Below are positions 25,735-35,082 of a stretch of DNA of 38,888 nucleotides, in pieces. Every line of letters starts with the position of its first letter. Positions within the stretch are counted from its first letter, which is position 1. The position numbers and the translations under genes were made by a program. Location: NCBI GenBank assembly GCA_020443345.1, contig JAGRIH010000042.1, positions 1-38,888 on the forward strand, in the 5' to 3' direction. Source of the stretch: Halioglobus sp. (lineage in GTDB: Bacteria > Pseudomonadota > Gammaproteobacteria > Pseudomonadales > Halieaceae). The notes under the pieces were generated by a model. The model worked only from the letters and a program-made list of their open reading frames with translations. It ran no database searches and was not told where the DNA came from.

Positions 25735-26792
25735 CCGTGCCGGCCCAGCGCCCATGCCACGTGCTCGCGCACCAGCTCTGAGGGATGGTCCCGGCGGCTG
25801 CGCAGCGCCTGTATCACCTGCACGCTGCCCGGCGCGTTGCCCAGCGCCACCGCCAGGTTGCGCAGCCAGCGCTCGAAGCCGATGCGGCGCAGCGCCGAAC
25901 CCTCGGTGCGGCTCAGGTAGGTGGCCTCGTCCCACAGAAACAGCTCCACGAGCTGCGCATCCGCCAGTTGGTGGCGCGGCTGGAAATCGTCCTCGGCGGT
26001 GCTGCGGGCGAATTTGTTCCAGGGGCACACCAGCTGGCAGTCGTCGCAGCCGAAGATGCGATTGCCCAGCAGGGGCCGCAGTGCCGGGTCGATGCTGCCG
26101 GGGTGCTCGATGGTGAGGTAGGATATACACTTGCGCGCGTCCAGCTCAAACGGCCCCACAAAGGCCCCGGTGGGGCAGATGTCCAGACAGGCTGTGCAGC
26201 TGCCGCAGTGTGCGCTGCGCTGCGGTTCATCGACCGGCAGGGGCAGGTCGGTGTAGATTTCCCCGAGAAAGAACCAGGAGCCCGCCCGGGGATTGATCAA
26301 CAGCGTGTTCTTGGCAATCCAGCCCAGCCCGGCGCGCTCGGCGATGGCCCGCTCCAGCACCGGCGCGCTGTCCACGAAGGCGCGGTACTGTCCGCCCGCC
26401 TCGTCCTGGATGCGCCTGGCCAGCTGCGCCAGCCGCTTGCGCACCAGCTTGTGGTAGTCGCGGCCCAGGGCGTAGCGTGAAATATAGGCCTTCTCGGGCG
26501 AGTCCAGTACCCGCAGCGGCTCGGTGCCGTCCGCCAGGTACTCCATGCGCAGCGACAGCACCCGGCAGGTGCCGGGCACCAGCTCCTGCGGCCGGGCGCG
26601 CTTGCGGCCGTGGCGCGCCATATAGTCCATGGCGCCGTGATAACCGGCATCCAGCCACTTTTGCAGATAGCCCTCGTGCTCGGCCAGATCGACATCGGCG
26701 ACGCCGACCTGCGCGAAGCCCAGTTCCCGCGCCCACTGGCGGATATTTTTCAGCAGAGTTTCGGATTGTCGCGGTGTGAGTAACGATGACAA
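25725..26792 (-). CDS. queG: Epoxyqueuosine reductase
   Basis: The 355-residue cobalamin-dependent iron-sulfur enzyme carries out the last step of queuosine synthesis in tRNA. Two [4Fe-4S] sites are visible: CGSCTACLDICPTGAF, then KCISYLTIEHPG with GCDDCQLVCPWNKFA. The N-terminal catalytic region has RVLSLRMEYLADG, YHKLVRKRLAQLA and GWIAKNTLLINPRAGSWF. The C terminus carries HEAT-like helices ending in ALGRHGEP. The best start is a TTG at 26792, since no ATG is in a suitable place. It is divergent from nnr, as in E. coli. Confidence 0.95.
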   Translation of the reverse strand: MSSLLTPRQSETLLKNIRQWARELGFAQVGVADVDLAEHEGYLQKWLDAGYHGAMDYMARHGRKRARPQELVPGTCRVLSLRMEYLADGTEPLRVLDSPEKAYISRYALGRDYHKLVRKRLAQLARRIQDEAGGQYRAFVDSAPVLERAIAERAGLGWIAKNTLLINPRAGSWFFLGEIYTDLPLPVDEPQRSAHCGSCTACLDICPTGAFVGPFELDARKCISYLTIEHPGSIDPALRPLLGNRIFGCDDCQLVCPWNKFARSTAEDDFQPRHQLADAQLVELFLWDEATYLSRTEGSALRRIGFERWLRNLAVALGNAPGSVQVIQALRSRRDHPSELVREHVAWALGRHGEP

Positions 26793-26965
26793 AGGGAACC
26801 AACCGGGCTGACATGTGGGTATAATTCTGCCAGAAGTCCGCGTTGTTTGTCGGGCTTTGCGGCAACGGGCCGGTAGAGAAATGACAGGTGTTAGAGTGCT
26901 CCAACCACCTGATGACTTGGGACCTGCACTTGATTGAACACCCTGGCAAAGAGGTAGTCGGCAAT

Positions 26966-28456
26966 ATGCTGGGCAGCGAGATGCTCTACACCGCGCAACA
27001 GACCCGGGCGCTGGATCACTGCGCGATTCACCAGCAGGGGATACCGGGCATTACCCTGATGTCCCGGGCCGCGCGCGCGGCATTCGACAGCCTGCTGGAA
27101 CTGTGGCCACAGCCGGGGCCGCTACAGGTGCTGTGTGGCACCGGCAACAACGGCGGTGACGGCTTCCTGATCGCGGACCTGGCGCACAAGCGGGGCATTG
27201 CCGTCACCGTGTTGCAGCTGGGCGATGCGCAAAAGATCGGCGGCGATGCCCTGCGGGCGCGGCAACAGGCGCTGGCCAACGGCGTCGAATTCCGGGCCTT
27301 CGAGGGCGCTGCGCTGCGCACCGACGGGGTGATCGTGGACGCCATGCTGGGCACCGGGCTGGGCGGCGAGGTGCGCGGTGTTTATCGAGAGGCGATCGAG
27401 GCGGTCAACGCCGCCACTGTCGCCGGTGCCGCCGTACTGGCGGTGGACATCCCCTCCGGTCTGTGTGCCGATACTGGCCGGGTGCTGGGCGCGGCGGTGC
27501 GCGCCGACCTCACGGTGACCTTTATCGGAATGAAGCGCGGCCTGTTCACCCTGGATGCGGCGGATCATACCGGGGCCATTCAGTTCAACGATCTGGGGGT
27601 GGGGCCGGAAGTCTACGCGCAGGTGGCCGGCGACTGCCAGCGGCTGGAGCTGGAATCGCTGCTGCAGCGCCTGCCCGCGCGCCCGGCGTCCGCCCACAAG
27701 GGACTGTACGGCAGCGTGCTGGTGGTCGGCGGCGACTACGGCATGGCCGGCGCCGCGGCGCTGGCGGCCGAGGCGGCGCTGCGCTGCGGCGCCGGACTGG
27801 TGCGCGCCGCCACGCGGGCCGAACACGTGGCGGCGCTGGTGGCGCGCACGCCGGAGGTGATGGCGCACGGGGTGAGCTCGGGGCCCGAACTGGCGCCCCT
27901 GATCGAGTCCTCCGAGGTGCTCGTGGTGGGTCCTGGGCTGGGGCAGTCGCCCTGGTCGGAGCAGATGCTGCAGGCGGCCGCCGCCAGCGGCAAGCCGCTG
28001 GTGCTGGATGCCGACGGGCTGAATATGCTGGCGGCGGGTCGCGCAATCGCTGCGCAGCGGCGCGACAACTGGGTATTGACCCCGCACCCGGGAGAGGCGG
28101 GCCGCCTGCTGCACACTGCCAGCGCCGAGGTGCAGGCCGAGCGCTTCGCAGCGGCACGCGCGCTGTGGCAACGCTATGGCGGGGCGGTGGTACTCAAGGG
28201 CAGCGGCAGCCTGATCGCCGGCGACGGACAACTGCTGCTGAGCGACTACGGCAACCCCGGTATGGCCAGCGGCGGCATGGGCGATGTGCTCAGCGGTGTC
28301 ATCGGTGCCCTGCTGGCCCAGCACGTGCCGCTGCCGGAAGCCGCCGCGCTCGGTGTGTGCCTGCACGGTGCCGCCGCCGATGCCGCCGCACAGCAGGGTC
28401 AGCGCGGCCTGGCCGCCACTGACCTGATGCCGCAGTTGCGCGCGCTGTTGGGATGA
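26966..28456 (+). CDS. nnr: Bifunctional NAD(P)H-hydrate epimerase/dehydratase
   Basis: The 496-residue enzyme repairs damaged NADH and NADPH. The N-terminal YjeF-type epimerase domain (about residues 1-215) has GTGNNGGDGFLIA and DAMLGTGLGGEVRG. The C-terminal ADP-dependent dehydratase domain has VVGGDYGMAGAAALAAEAAL, VLTPHPGEAGRLL, VVLKGSGSLIAG and NPGMASGGMGDVLSG. ATG 26966 was chosen as the domain start, with GAGGT upstream; the open frame extends to 26888. Its stop overlaps the tsaE start (ATGA), indicating translational coupling. Confidence 0.95.
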   Translation: MLGSEMLYTAQQTRALDHCAIHQQGIPGITLMSRAARAAFDSLLELWPQPGPLQVLCGTGNNGGDGFLIADLAHKRGIAVTVLQLGDAQKIGGDALRARQQALANGVEFRAFEGAALRTDGVIVDAMLGTGLGGEVRGVYREAIEAVNAATVAGAAVLAVDIPSGLCADTGRVLGAAVRADLTVTFIGMKRGLFTLDAADHTGAIQFNDLGVGPEVYAQVAGDCQRLELESLLQRLPARPASAHKGLYGSVLVVGGDYGMAGAAALAAEAALRCGAGLVRAATRAEHVAALVARTPEVMAHGVSSGPELAPLIESSEVLVVGPGLGQSPWSEQMLQAAAASGKPLVLDADGLNMLAAGRAIAAQRRDNWVLTPHPGEAGRLLHTASAEVQAERFAAARALWQRYGGAVVLKGSGSLIAGDGQLLLSDYGNPGMASGGMGDVLSGVIGALLAQHVPLPEAAALGVCLHGAAADAAAQQGQRGLAATDLMPQLRALLG

Positions 28457-28938
28457 GCGGGGCCGGGGCGAGCGCCGTATGGTGCCTGGAGGCGTCCGAT
28501 GAAGACGCCATGGTGGCGCTGGGCGCGCGCCTGGCGGCGGCCTCGTCACCTCCCCTGGTGATCTTTCTGCAGGGCGATCTGGGGATGGGCAAGACTACGT
28601 TCAGTCGCGGTTTCATCCGTGCGCTGGGGCATCGCGGTGCGGTAAAAAGTCCCACCTATACTCTGGTGGAGCCGTATCGCCTGGGCGGGCGGCAGGTGTA
28701 TCATTTTGACCTGTACCGCCTGGGCGATGCGCAGGAGCTGGAGTTCATGGGCGTGCGCGACTATTTTGGCACAGACGCCATGTGCCTGGTGGAGTGGCCG
28801 GAGCGCGGTGCGGGGGTTTTGCCCCCGGCGGACTTAGTGATTACCATAGAGCGACAGGGCCGTGGGCGGCGCCTGTGCCTGCGCGGCGCCTCGACACCTG
28901 GTGCCGCCATTGTGGAGCGACTGCGGGCGCCGAACTGA
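28453..28938 (+). CDS. tsaE: tRNA threonylcarbamoyladenosine biosynthesis ATPase TsaE
   Basis: The 161-residue protein is the ATPase partner of TsaD and TsaB in making the t6A base at tRNA position 37. Walker A is GDLGMGKTTFSRGF, with SPTYTLVEPYRL as switch region and FDLYRLGDAQELEFMGVRDY as the family block. It starts inside the nnr stop (ATGA overlap) and is followed after 25 bases by amiB. Confidence 0.95.
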   Translation: MSGAGASAVWCLEASDEDAMVALGARLAAASSPPLVIFLQGDLGMGKTTFSRGFIRALGHRGAVKSPTYTLVEPYRLGGRQVYHFDLYRLGDAQELEFMGVRDYFGTDAMCLVEWPERGAGVLPPADLVITIERQGRGRRLCLRGASTPGAAIVERLRAPN

Positions 28939-28963
28939 AACATAAAACCACACAGGGGTGTAA

Positions 28964-30277
28964 GTGAACATGGGCAGGGCGTGGATCGTCGTGATCCTGG
29001 GTTTGCTGGCGGCAGCTTCCGTGCATGCGGTGGAAGTGCACGACGTACGCCTGTGGCGCGCCCCCGACCACACCCGCATCGTGTTCGATCTCACCGGCCC
29101 GGCGGAACACCGGCTCATCGTACTGGAAAACCCCGGGCGCATCGTGCTCGACATCGAGCGCACCAGCCTCAGGGCCGCAGTCGACGGCCTGTCCCTGGAC
29201 GACACACCGGTGGCGCGTATTCGCTCCGGTATTCGCGAGGGCCGCAACCTGCGCGTGGTACTGGATATGACCGCCGAGGTCGAGCCGCGCAGTTTTGCCC
29301 TGCAAGCCAATGCGCAGGCGGGGGACCGCCTGGTGCTGGATCTCTACGACAAGTCCGTGCAGCCTGTCGCCGCGGCCAAGAAAAGCGTGCGGCAGGCCGC
29401 CGATGCCCGGCGCGATATCATCGTCGCCATCGACGCCGGTCACGGTGGCGAGGACCCCGGGGCACTGGGTCCGCGGCGGCTGCGCGAGAAAGACGTGGTG
29501 CTGGCCATCGCCAAGGAAGTGGCGGCGCTGTTTGCCGCGGAACCGGGCTTCAAACCCACCTTGATCCGCACCGGGGACTATTACATCAGCCTGCGGGGCC
29601 GTCGCGACCTGGCGCGCCAGCAACAGGCCGACCTGTTTGTATCCATCCACGCCGATGCCTTCAAGCGCAAGGAGGCTTACGGCGCCTCGGTGTACGCGCT
29701 GTCCACGCGCGGCGCCACCAGCACCGCGGCCAGCTACCTGGCGCAGCGCGAAAACGCAGCGGACCTGGTGGGCGGTGTCAGCCTGTCGGACAAGGACGAC
29801 GTGCTGGCCGGAGTGCTGGCGGACCTGTCCATGACCTCGACCCTCGACGCCAGTCTGAAGGTGGGCGATACCGTGCTGCGCCGCGTCGACGGCGTGGCCA
29901 AACTGCACAAGCGGCAGGTGGAGCAGGCCGGTTTTGCCGTGCTCAAGTCCCCCGATATTCCCTCCATTTTGGTGGAGACGGGCTTTATCTCCAATCCCGG
30001 GGAGTCGCAAAAGCTCGCCAGCCACAGTTACCAGAGGCGCATGGCCAGGGCGATTCACGCCGGTATTCGGGACTGGTTCATGGCGCACCCGCCCTCCGGC
30101 ACGCTCATCGCCTGGCAGCGCCAGTCCGGTGGCCGGCAGTACACCATCGCCCGGGGTGATACACTGTCGGGCATTGCGCAGCGCTTCAACGTGCGCCTGT
30201 CCGATCTGAAAAGCCACAACGGCATTAGCGACTCGCGTATCCTGGTGGGCCAGACACTGCTGATTCCCACAACCTGA
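28964..30277 (+). CDS. amiB: N-acetylmuramoyl-L-alanine amidase with AMIN and LysM domains
   Basis: The 437-residue periplasmic zinc amidase cuts septal peptidoglycan during cell separation. A signal peptide (cleavage near VHA-VEV) precedes an AMIN targeting domain (about residues 25-125). The Amidase_3 domain follows, with zinc ligands in [24 protein letters not shown] and FVSIHADAF and the catalytic glutamate in [13 protein letters not shown]. The end is a LysM peptidoglycan-binding motif ([18 protein letters not shown]). The GTG at 28964 sits 5 bases after AGGGG; an ATG two codons later is also possible. Activity probably needs an EnvC/NlpD-type activator, as known for this family. Confidence 0.93.
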   Translation: MNMGRAWIVVILGLLAAASVHAVEVHDVRLWRAPDHTRIVFDLTGPAEHRLIVLENPGRIVLDIERTSLRAAVDGLSLDDTPVARIRSGIREGRNLRVVLDMTAEVEPRSFALQANAQAGDRLVLDLYDKSVQPVAAAKKSVRQAADARRDIIVAIDAGHGGEDPGALGPRRLREKDVVLAIAKEVAALFAAEPGFKPTLIRTGDYYISLRGRRDLARQQQADLFVSIHADAFKRKEAYGASVYALSTRGATSTAASYLAQRENAADLVGGVSLSDKDDVLAGVLADLSMTSTLDASLKVGDTVLRRVDGVAKLHKRQVEQAGFAVLKSPDIPSILVETGFISNPGESQKLASHSYQRRMARAIHAGIRDWFMAHPPSGTLIAWQRQSGGRQYTIARGDTLSGIAQRFNVRLSDLKSHNGISDSRILVGQTLLIPTT

Positions 30278-30318
30278 CAGGCGCCAACCGACACTCACGA
30301 CCCGACGACACAGGTTCC

Positions 30319-32166
30319 ATGTCCCGTATTCGTATTCTCAGCTCCAGGCTGGCCAACCAGATCGCCGCCGGTGAAGTGGTCGAGCGCCCCGCGTCGGTGG
30401 TCAAGGAAGTGCTGGAAAACAGCCTCGACGCCGGCGCCACCCGGGTGGACATCGAGGTGGAGGCCGGCGGCGGCAAACTGATCCGGGTGCGCGACGATGG
30501 CGCGGGCATGGAGGCCGGCGACCTGCCCCTGGCCCTGGCCCGGCACGCCACCAGCAAAATCGCTTCGCTGGAAGATCTGGAGCGGGTCGCCAGCCTGGGC
30601 TTTCGCGGTGAGGCACTGGCCAGTATCGGCTCGGTATCGCGCCTGACCCTGTGCAGCAACGCCAGTCAGCACAGCAGCCGGGGCAGCAGCGCGGCCTGCG
30701 AGGGGCGCGACATGGCGGTGGTCGTCAAACCCGCGCCGCACCCGCGCGGCACCACGGTGGAAGTGCGCGATTTGTTTTTCAACACACCGGCGCGGCGCAA
30801 GTTCCTGCGCACCGAAAAGACCGAGTTCTCGCATCTGGAGGAGGTGGTCAAACGCCTCGCCCTGTCGCGCTTCGACGTGGCGTTCAGTCTGCGCCACAAC
30901 GGCCGCGCGGTGCACAACCTGAAGGCGGCGACCTCCCAGGCCGAGCGCGGGCGCCGGGTGGCCGCAGTGTGCGGGCCCGCGTTTATGGAGCAGGCGCTGT
31001 TTATCGAGGCGGACACGCCGGCCCTGCATCTATCGGGCTGGGTGGGGCTGCCGGCCTTCTCGCGCAGCCAGGCCGACCTGCAGTACTTTTTCGTCAACGG
31101 ACGGGTGATCCGGGACAAGCTCATCGCCCACGCCGTGAAGCAGGCCTACCGCGATGTGCTGTACCACGGCCGCCACCCGGCCTTCGTGCTGTTCCTGCAA
31201 CTGGACCCGGCCCAGGTGGATGTCAACGTGCACCCCGCCAAACACGAGGTGCGCTTTCGCGACGGCCGCAGCGTGCACAATTTCATCTACTCCAGTGTGC
31301 ATCGCGCGCTGGCGGACGTGCGCCCCGCCGACCAACTGTCCCCCGACCAGGTAGCCCTGGCAGACGGTCAGGCAGTGGACACCCGCACCGGCGAGATCCG
31401 CCGGCAGGGCGGGCTGGGTTGGGGCTCGCCCGCGTCCGCGGCAGTCAGTGGCCGTGCCGGCGGCGGCTATGTGGCGCACGGCACCCCCGCGGCGGGGCGG
31501 GCCATGGAGCAGGTGGCCAGTTACGCGCGCCTGCACGGTGAGCCGGCGGGCGGGCTTTCCGAGGAGGCCGATGCAGCGGACGTGCCGCCGCTGGGCTACG
31601 CGCTGGCGCAGCTCAAGGGCATTTACGTTCTGGCGGAGAATGCGCGAGGTCTGGTGCTGGTGGATATGCACGCCGCCCACGAGCGCATCACTTACGAGCG
31701 GCTGAAGTGCGCGCGGGACAGCGAGGGTATCCGCAGCCAGCCCCTGCTGGTGCCGCAGTCCGTCGCGGTGAGCCAGCGCGAGGTGCAGGTCGCGCAGGAC
31801 CACGCCGCGTTGTTCCGGCGCCTGGGCCTGGCGGTGGAGGCAGCCGGAGAGGAGTCCCTGGTGATCCGCGAGATCCCGGTCAGCCTGCGCGATTGTGATC
31901 TGGAGCAGCTATTGCGCGACGTGCTGGCCGATCTGATCGAATACGGCAGTACCGAGCGCATCGAGGCGCACCTGGACGAGATCCTGTCCACCATGGCCTG
32001 CCACGGCTCGGTGCGCGCCAACCGGCGCCTGACGCTGCCGGAAATGAACGCCCTGCTGCGCGACATGGAGGCCACCGAGCGCTCCGGCCAGTGCAATCAC
32101 GGCCGCCCCACCTGGACCCAGCTCCCGCTGGAGGACCTGGACAAACTGTTCCTGCGCGGGCGCTGA
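30319..32166 (+). CDS. mutL: DNA mismatch repair protein MutL
   Basis: The 615-residue protein links mismatch recognition by MutS to strand processing. The N-terminal GHKL ATPase has [30 protein letters not shown] and [12 protein letters not shown] variable linker spans about residues 340-410. The C-terminal dimerisation domain contains [12 protein letters not shown] starting at D449, which keeps the D, H and E positions of the metal-binding endonuclease motif (usual form DQHA..E....E). It also has ACHGSVRAN and QCNHGRPTW. This suggests a latent nicking activity, unlike E. coli MutL. It is 41 bases after amiB and precedes miaA. Confidence 0.96.
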   Translation: MSRIRILSSRLANQIAAGEVVERPASVVKEVLENSLDAGATRVDIEVEAGGGKLIRVRDDGAGMEAGDLPLALARHATSKIASLEDLERVASLGFRGEALASIGSVSRLTLCSNASQHSSRGSSAACEGRDMAVVVKPAPHPRGTTVEVRDLFFNTPARRKFLRTEKTEFSHLEEVVKRLALSRFDVAFSLRHNGRAVHNLKAATSQAERGRRVAAVCGPAFMEQALFIEADTPALHLSGWVGLPAFSRSQADLQYFFVNGRVIRDKLIAHAVKQAYRDVLYHGRHPAFVLFLQLDPAQVDVNVHPAKHEVRFRDGRSVHNFIYSSVHRALADVRPADQLSPDQVALADGQAVDTRTGEIRRQGGLGWGSPASAAVSGRAGGGYVAHGTPAAGRAMEQVASYARLHGEPAGGLSEEADAADVPPLGYALAQLKGIYVLAENARGLVLVDMHAAHERITYERLKCARDSEGIRSQPLLVPQSVAVSQREVQVAQDHAALFRRLGLAVEAAGEESLVIREIPVSLRDCDLEQLLRDVLADLIEYGSTERIEAHLDEILSTMACHGSVRANRRLTLPEMNALLRDMEATERSGQCNHGRPTWTQLPLEDLDKLFLRGR

Positions 32167-32201
32167 TCGATGCCGCTGCAAGGTCTGGGGCGTGCCAGGT
32201 G

Positions 32202-33230
32202 ATGGCGCACAGGCCCCGCCTGATCTGCCTGATGGGCCCCACCGCATCGGGTAAGACGGATCTGGCGATCGAGCTGGCGGCGGCCCGCAACTGCGAGTTG
32301 ATCAGCGTGGATTCGGTGCTGGTCTACCGCGGCCTGGATATTGGCAGTGCCAAGCCGACCTATCCCCACCACCTGATCGACATCCGCGACCCCGCGCAGG
32401 CCTACAGCGCGGCGGAGTTTGTCGCCGACGCGAGGCGGCTCGCGGCGCAGATCAGCGCGCGCGGCAAAACCCCATTGCTGGTGGGCGGCACCATGTTGTA
32501 CTTCCGCGCGCTGCTGGAGGGCCTGGCCGAGATGCCCGGCGCCGACCGCGCCATTCGCCGCGAGATCGAGGCCGAGGCGGCGCTGCACGGCTGGCCGCAC
32601 CTGCACGCGCAGCTGGCGCGCATCGACCCGGCGGCCGCGGCGCGTATTCACCCCAATCACTCCCAGCGCCTGTGCCGGGCACTGGAGGTGTATCGCGCCA
32701 GCGGCATCCCCCTCAGCGCCTGGCACCAGACACAAAAGGGGTCAGGGCCCTTGCCGGGGGACGGCCATTATCCGCCGCGGGAGGAAAAGGGCTCTGAGCC
32801 CTTTTGGGACTACGACATCGTGCAGATGGCGATCTGTCCGGCGGAGCGCGCCGTGCTGCACCGGCGCATTGCGCGGCGCTTCGCGGCGATGATGGCCGCC
32901 GGCTTTCTCGACGAGGTGCGCGGGCTGTGGCGGCGCGGCGACCTCCACCCAGACCTGCCGGCGCTGCGCGCCGTGGGCTACCGCCAGTTGTGGCAGCACC
33001 TGGCGGGCGAGTGCTCGCTCGAACAAGCGGTGGAGCGCGGCGTTGCCGCCTCCCGCCAGCTGGCCAAGCGGCAGCTCACCTGGCTGCGCAAATGGCCCGA
33101 TCTGGCGTGGATGCATACCGATTCTGCCGGGAACTTGCGTGCCTGGAGCCGGTCTCAGCACACGATAGAACTGTCTGGACAAAAGCCGCTGCAGCAGGCC
33201 TTGAACTATCTCGATTCGCCCTCACTGTAA
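32202..33230 (+). CDS. miaA: tRNA dimethylallyltransferase with a 24-residue insertion
   Basis: The 342-residue enzyme adds dimethylallyl to A37 of tRNAs reading U-starting codons. The P-loop GPTASGKT is at residues 12-19. Further blocks are [66 protein letters not shown] and [10 protein letters not shown]. Between the conserved [11 protein letters not shown] and [11 protein letters not shown] lies an extra segment, about residues 178-202 ([20 protein letters not shown] then SEPFW). It is encoded by a palindromic DNA element and is absent from typical MiaA. Reading frame and flanking motifs are intact. ATG 32202 was chosen by family start. Hfq is the next gene. Confidence 0.95.
   Translation: MAHRPRLICLMGPTASGKTDLAIELAAARNCELISVDSVLVYRGLDIGSAKPTYPHHLIDIRDPAQAYSAAEFVADARRLAAQISARGKTPLLVGGTMLYFRALLEGLAEMPGADRAIRREIEAEAALHGWPHLHAQLARIDPAAAARIHPNHSQRLCRALEVYRASGIPLSAWHQTQKGSGPLPGDGHYPPREEKGSEPFWDYDIVQMAICPAERAVLHRRIARRFAAMMAAGFLDEVRGLWRRGDLHPDLPALRAVGYRQLWQHLAGECSLEQAVERGVAASRQLAKRQLTWLRKWPDLAWMHTDSAGNLRAWSRSQHTIELSGQKPLQQALNYLDSPSL
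32734..32805. repeat. 72-bp palindromic element inserted in frame in miaA
   Basis: The right arm, at 32785-32805, is a perfect palindrome around one central base: AAAAGGGCTC, T, GAGCCCTTTT. The left arm, starting at 32734 (AAAAGGGGTCAGGGCCCTT), is a diverged relative in mirror orientation. The element is exactly 24 codons long, so the frame is kept. The arms resemble the AAAAGGGGTCAGA-type palindromes that, from memory, are common REP-like repeats in many proteobacteria and are tied to RAYT transposases. That family link is recall, not a search. Confidence 0.65.
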
Positions 33231-33445
33231 TGGTGTGTGAAGCGTGAGGTACAAGTCCACCAGTAGCTACTGCAGCGCGCAGTAGCGGGTAACGGCTGTG
33301 GCCTGGATACACTATACTGTCGGGGCAGCAACCCGGAAGGTCCGCTGCGCCGGCGCGCAACTGCAGCACAGCAGTTGCCCGCCGATGATTAGAGGCCGTT
33401 TATTTCATTTTTAACGGTTCGTACTGAGCCTATTAGGAGAGAGTT
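33231..33445 (+). promoter_or_regulatory. hfq leader region with two strong hairpins and a -10-like TATACT
   Basis: The 215-base gap after miaA contains a perfect 8-bp hairpin, GCTACTGC/GCAGTAGC, at 33266-33286. TATACT is at 33313-33318, without a recognisable -35. A long hairpin at 33352-33383 has an inner 8-bp perfect stem GCAACTGC/GCAGTTGC and four more GC pairs outside one mismatch. A U-rich stretch TTTATTTCATTTTTAACGG and AGGAGA (33434-33439) precede the hfq ATG. Neither hairpin is followed by a T tract, so I do not call them terminators. They may structure the hfq mRNA leader or protect the miaA 3' end. Confidence 0.5.
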
Positions 33446-33697
33446 ATGTCAAAAGGGCACACGCTACAAGACCCTTACCTGAACATTTTACGTAAGGAGC
33501 GCGTTCCGGTTTCCATTTACCTGGTAAACGGCATCAAACTGCAGGGGCAAATCGAGTCTTTCGACCAGTTCGTGGTGCTGCTCAAGAACACCGTCAGCCA
33601 GATGGTTTACAAGCACGCCATTTCCACCGTCGTCCCCTCCCGCATGGTGCGCATGCCACTGCAAAACCCGTCGGAAGACGATGACGGGAGCAGTTGA
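33446..33697 (+). CDS. hfq: RNA chaperone Hfq
   Basis: The 83-residue Sm-like protein forms a hexamer that pairs small RNAs with mRNAs. The sequence is canonical: [20 protein letters not shown], then [20 protein letters not shown], then the Sm2 block [13 protein letters not shown]. Its C-terminal tail is short and acidic ([10 protein letters not shown]), as in pseudomonads and unlike the longer E. coli tail. AGGAGA precedes the ATG by 6 bases. hflX follows after 69 bases. Confidence 0.97.
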   Translation: MSKGHTLQDPYLNILRKERVPVSIYLVNGIKLQGQIESFDQFVVLLKNTVSQMVYKHAISTVVPSRMVRMPLQNPSEDDDGSS

Positions 33698-33766
33698 TTC
33701 GCTGTTACCGCGCCTGTCGCCGGCATGGCGGCGCGCGCGGGCTCTCCTTGACCCGTCGAGGTAGCA

Positions 33767-35038
33767 TTGTTTTTTGAGCGACCCGATTCGGGTGAGTCAG
33801 CGGTGCTGGTGCATCTCAATCTCTCCAGTGAATCCGAGCGGGAGGACCCCCGTGAATTCGAGGAACTCGTGCTCTCGGCGGGAGGAGACCCGGTCGCCTA
33901 TGTGATCGGCACGCGCGGGGCACCGCATCCGCGCACCTTTGTCGGCAGCGGCAAGCTGGAGCAGATCCGGGACGAGGTACAGCGGCACGGGGCCCGCATC
34001 GTGATGTTCAACCATGCACTGAGTCCCAGCCAGGAGCGCAACCTGGAACGGGAACTGCAGTGCCGTGTGCTGGACCGCACCGGCCTGATCCTGGATATTT
34101 TCGCGCAGCGCGCGCGCACCCACGAGGGCAAGCTGCAGGTCGAACTGGCCCAACTGCAGCACATCGCCACGCGGCTGGTACGCGGCTGGACCCACCTGGA
34201 GCGGCAGAAGGGCGGTATCGGCCTGCGCGGCCCGGGTGAAACCCAGTTGGAGACCGACCGCCGGCTGCTGCGAGCCAGGATCAAGTCGATCACTGCGCGC
34301 CTGGAGAAGGTGCGCCGACAGCGCGATCAGGGGCGGCGCTCGCGGCGGCGCGCCGCAGTGCCCACGGTTTCCCTGGTGGGCTACACCAACGCCGGCAAGT
34401 CGACCCTGTTCAACCGGCTCACCGATGCCTCGGTCTACGCCGCGGACCAGCTCTTCGCCACGCTGGATCCGACACTGCGGCGCCTGCAACTGGACAACGT
34501 CGGCCCTGTGATAGTGGCCGATACCGTGGGTTTTATCGCGCACTTGCCGCACCAACTGGTGGCGGCATTCAAGGCGACACTGGAAGAAACCCGCAATGCG
34601 GATTTGCTGCTGCACATAACGGACGCGGCCAGCGATGCGCGCGAGGAGAACACTCTCCAGGTACAGGATGTGCTGGCGGAGATCGGCGCGCAGGATATCC
34701 CGCAACTGCAGGTCTACAACAAGCTGGACCTGCTGCAACAGCCGGCGCGCATCGACCGCAATGCACACGGCCTGCCGGAGCGGGTGTGGCTCAGCGCGGC
34801 CACCGGGGAGGGCGTGGAACTGCTGCTGCAGGCCGTGGCGGAGCTGGTGGGCCAGGACATGGTGTCGCAGGAGCTGTGCCTGGAGCCGGACCAGGGGGGA
34901 CTGCGGGCCGCCCTGTACCGCCTGGGCGCGGTGGAAACCGAGGACTACAGCGACGACGGCGTGGCCCACCTCAGCGTGCGGCTGCCGCGCGCGGACTGGA
35001 ACCGGTTGATGAAGACAGGCCCGGAGCCCCTCTTGTAA
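33767..35038 (+). CDS. hflX: Ribosome-associated GTPase HflX
   Basis: The 423-residue GTPase splits stalled or heat-damaged 70S ribosomes. The N-terminal HflX domain has GTRGAPHPRTFVGSGKLEQI and NHALSPSQERNLE. A helical linker contains GGIGLRGPGETQLETDRRLL. The GTPase domain has G1 GYTNAGKST, G3 DTVGF and G4 NKLD. Translation likely starts at the TTG at 33767: the E. coli protein begins at the equivalent place and GAGGT lies 5 bases upstream. It lies in the conserved order hfq-hflX-hflK-hflC. Confidence 0.95.
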   Translation: MFFERPDSGESAVLVHLNLSSESEREDPREFEELVLSAGGDPVAYVIGTRGAPHPRTFVGSGKLEQIRDEVQRHGARIVMFNHALSPSQERNLERELQCRVLDRTGLILDIFAQRARTHEGKLQVELAQLQHIATRLVRGWTHLERQKGGIGLRGPGETQLETDRRLLRARIKSITARLEKVRRQRDQGRRSRRRAAVPTVSLVGYTNAGKSTLFNRLTDASVYAADQLFATLDPTLRRLQLDNVGPVIVADTVGFIAHLPHQLVAAFKATLEETRNADLLLHITDAASDAREENTLQVQDVLAEIGAQDIPQLQVYNKLDLLQQPARIDRNAHGLPERVWLSAATGEGVELLLQAVAELVGQDMVSQELCLEPDQGGLRAALYRLGAVETEDYSDDGVAHLSVRLPRADWNRLMKTGPEPLL

Positions 35039-35082
35039 CAAAATTTGGTAGACTGCAACGTCTTTTGGATGGGGAGTGAAGT

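Noticed and set aside
28841-30298. A 485-codon minus-strand open frame opposite amiB
   Set aside because: Antisense shadow of a complete three-domain amidase gene.
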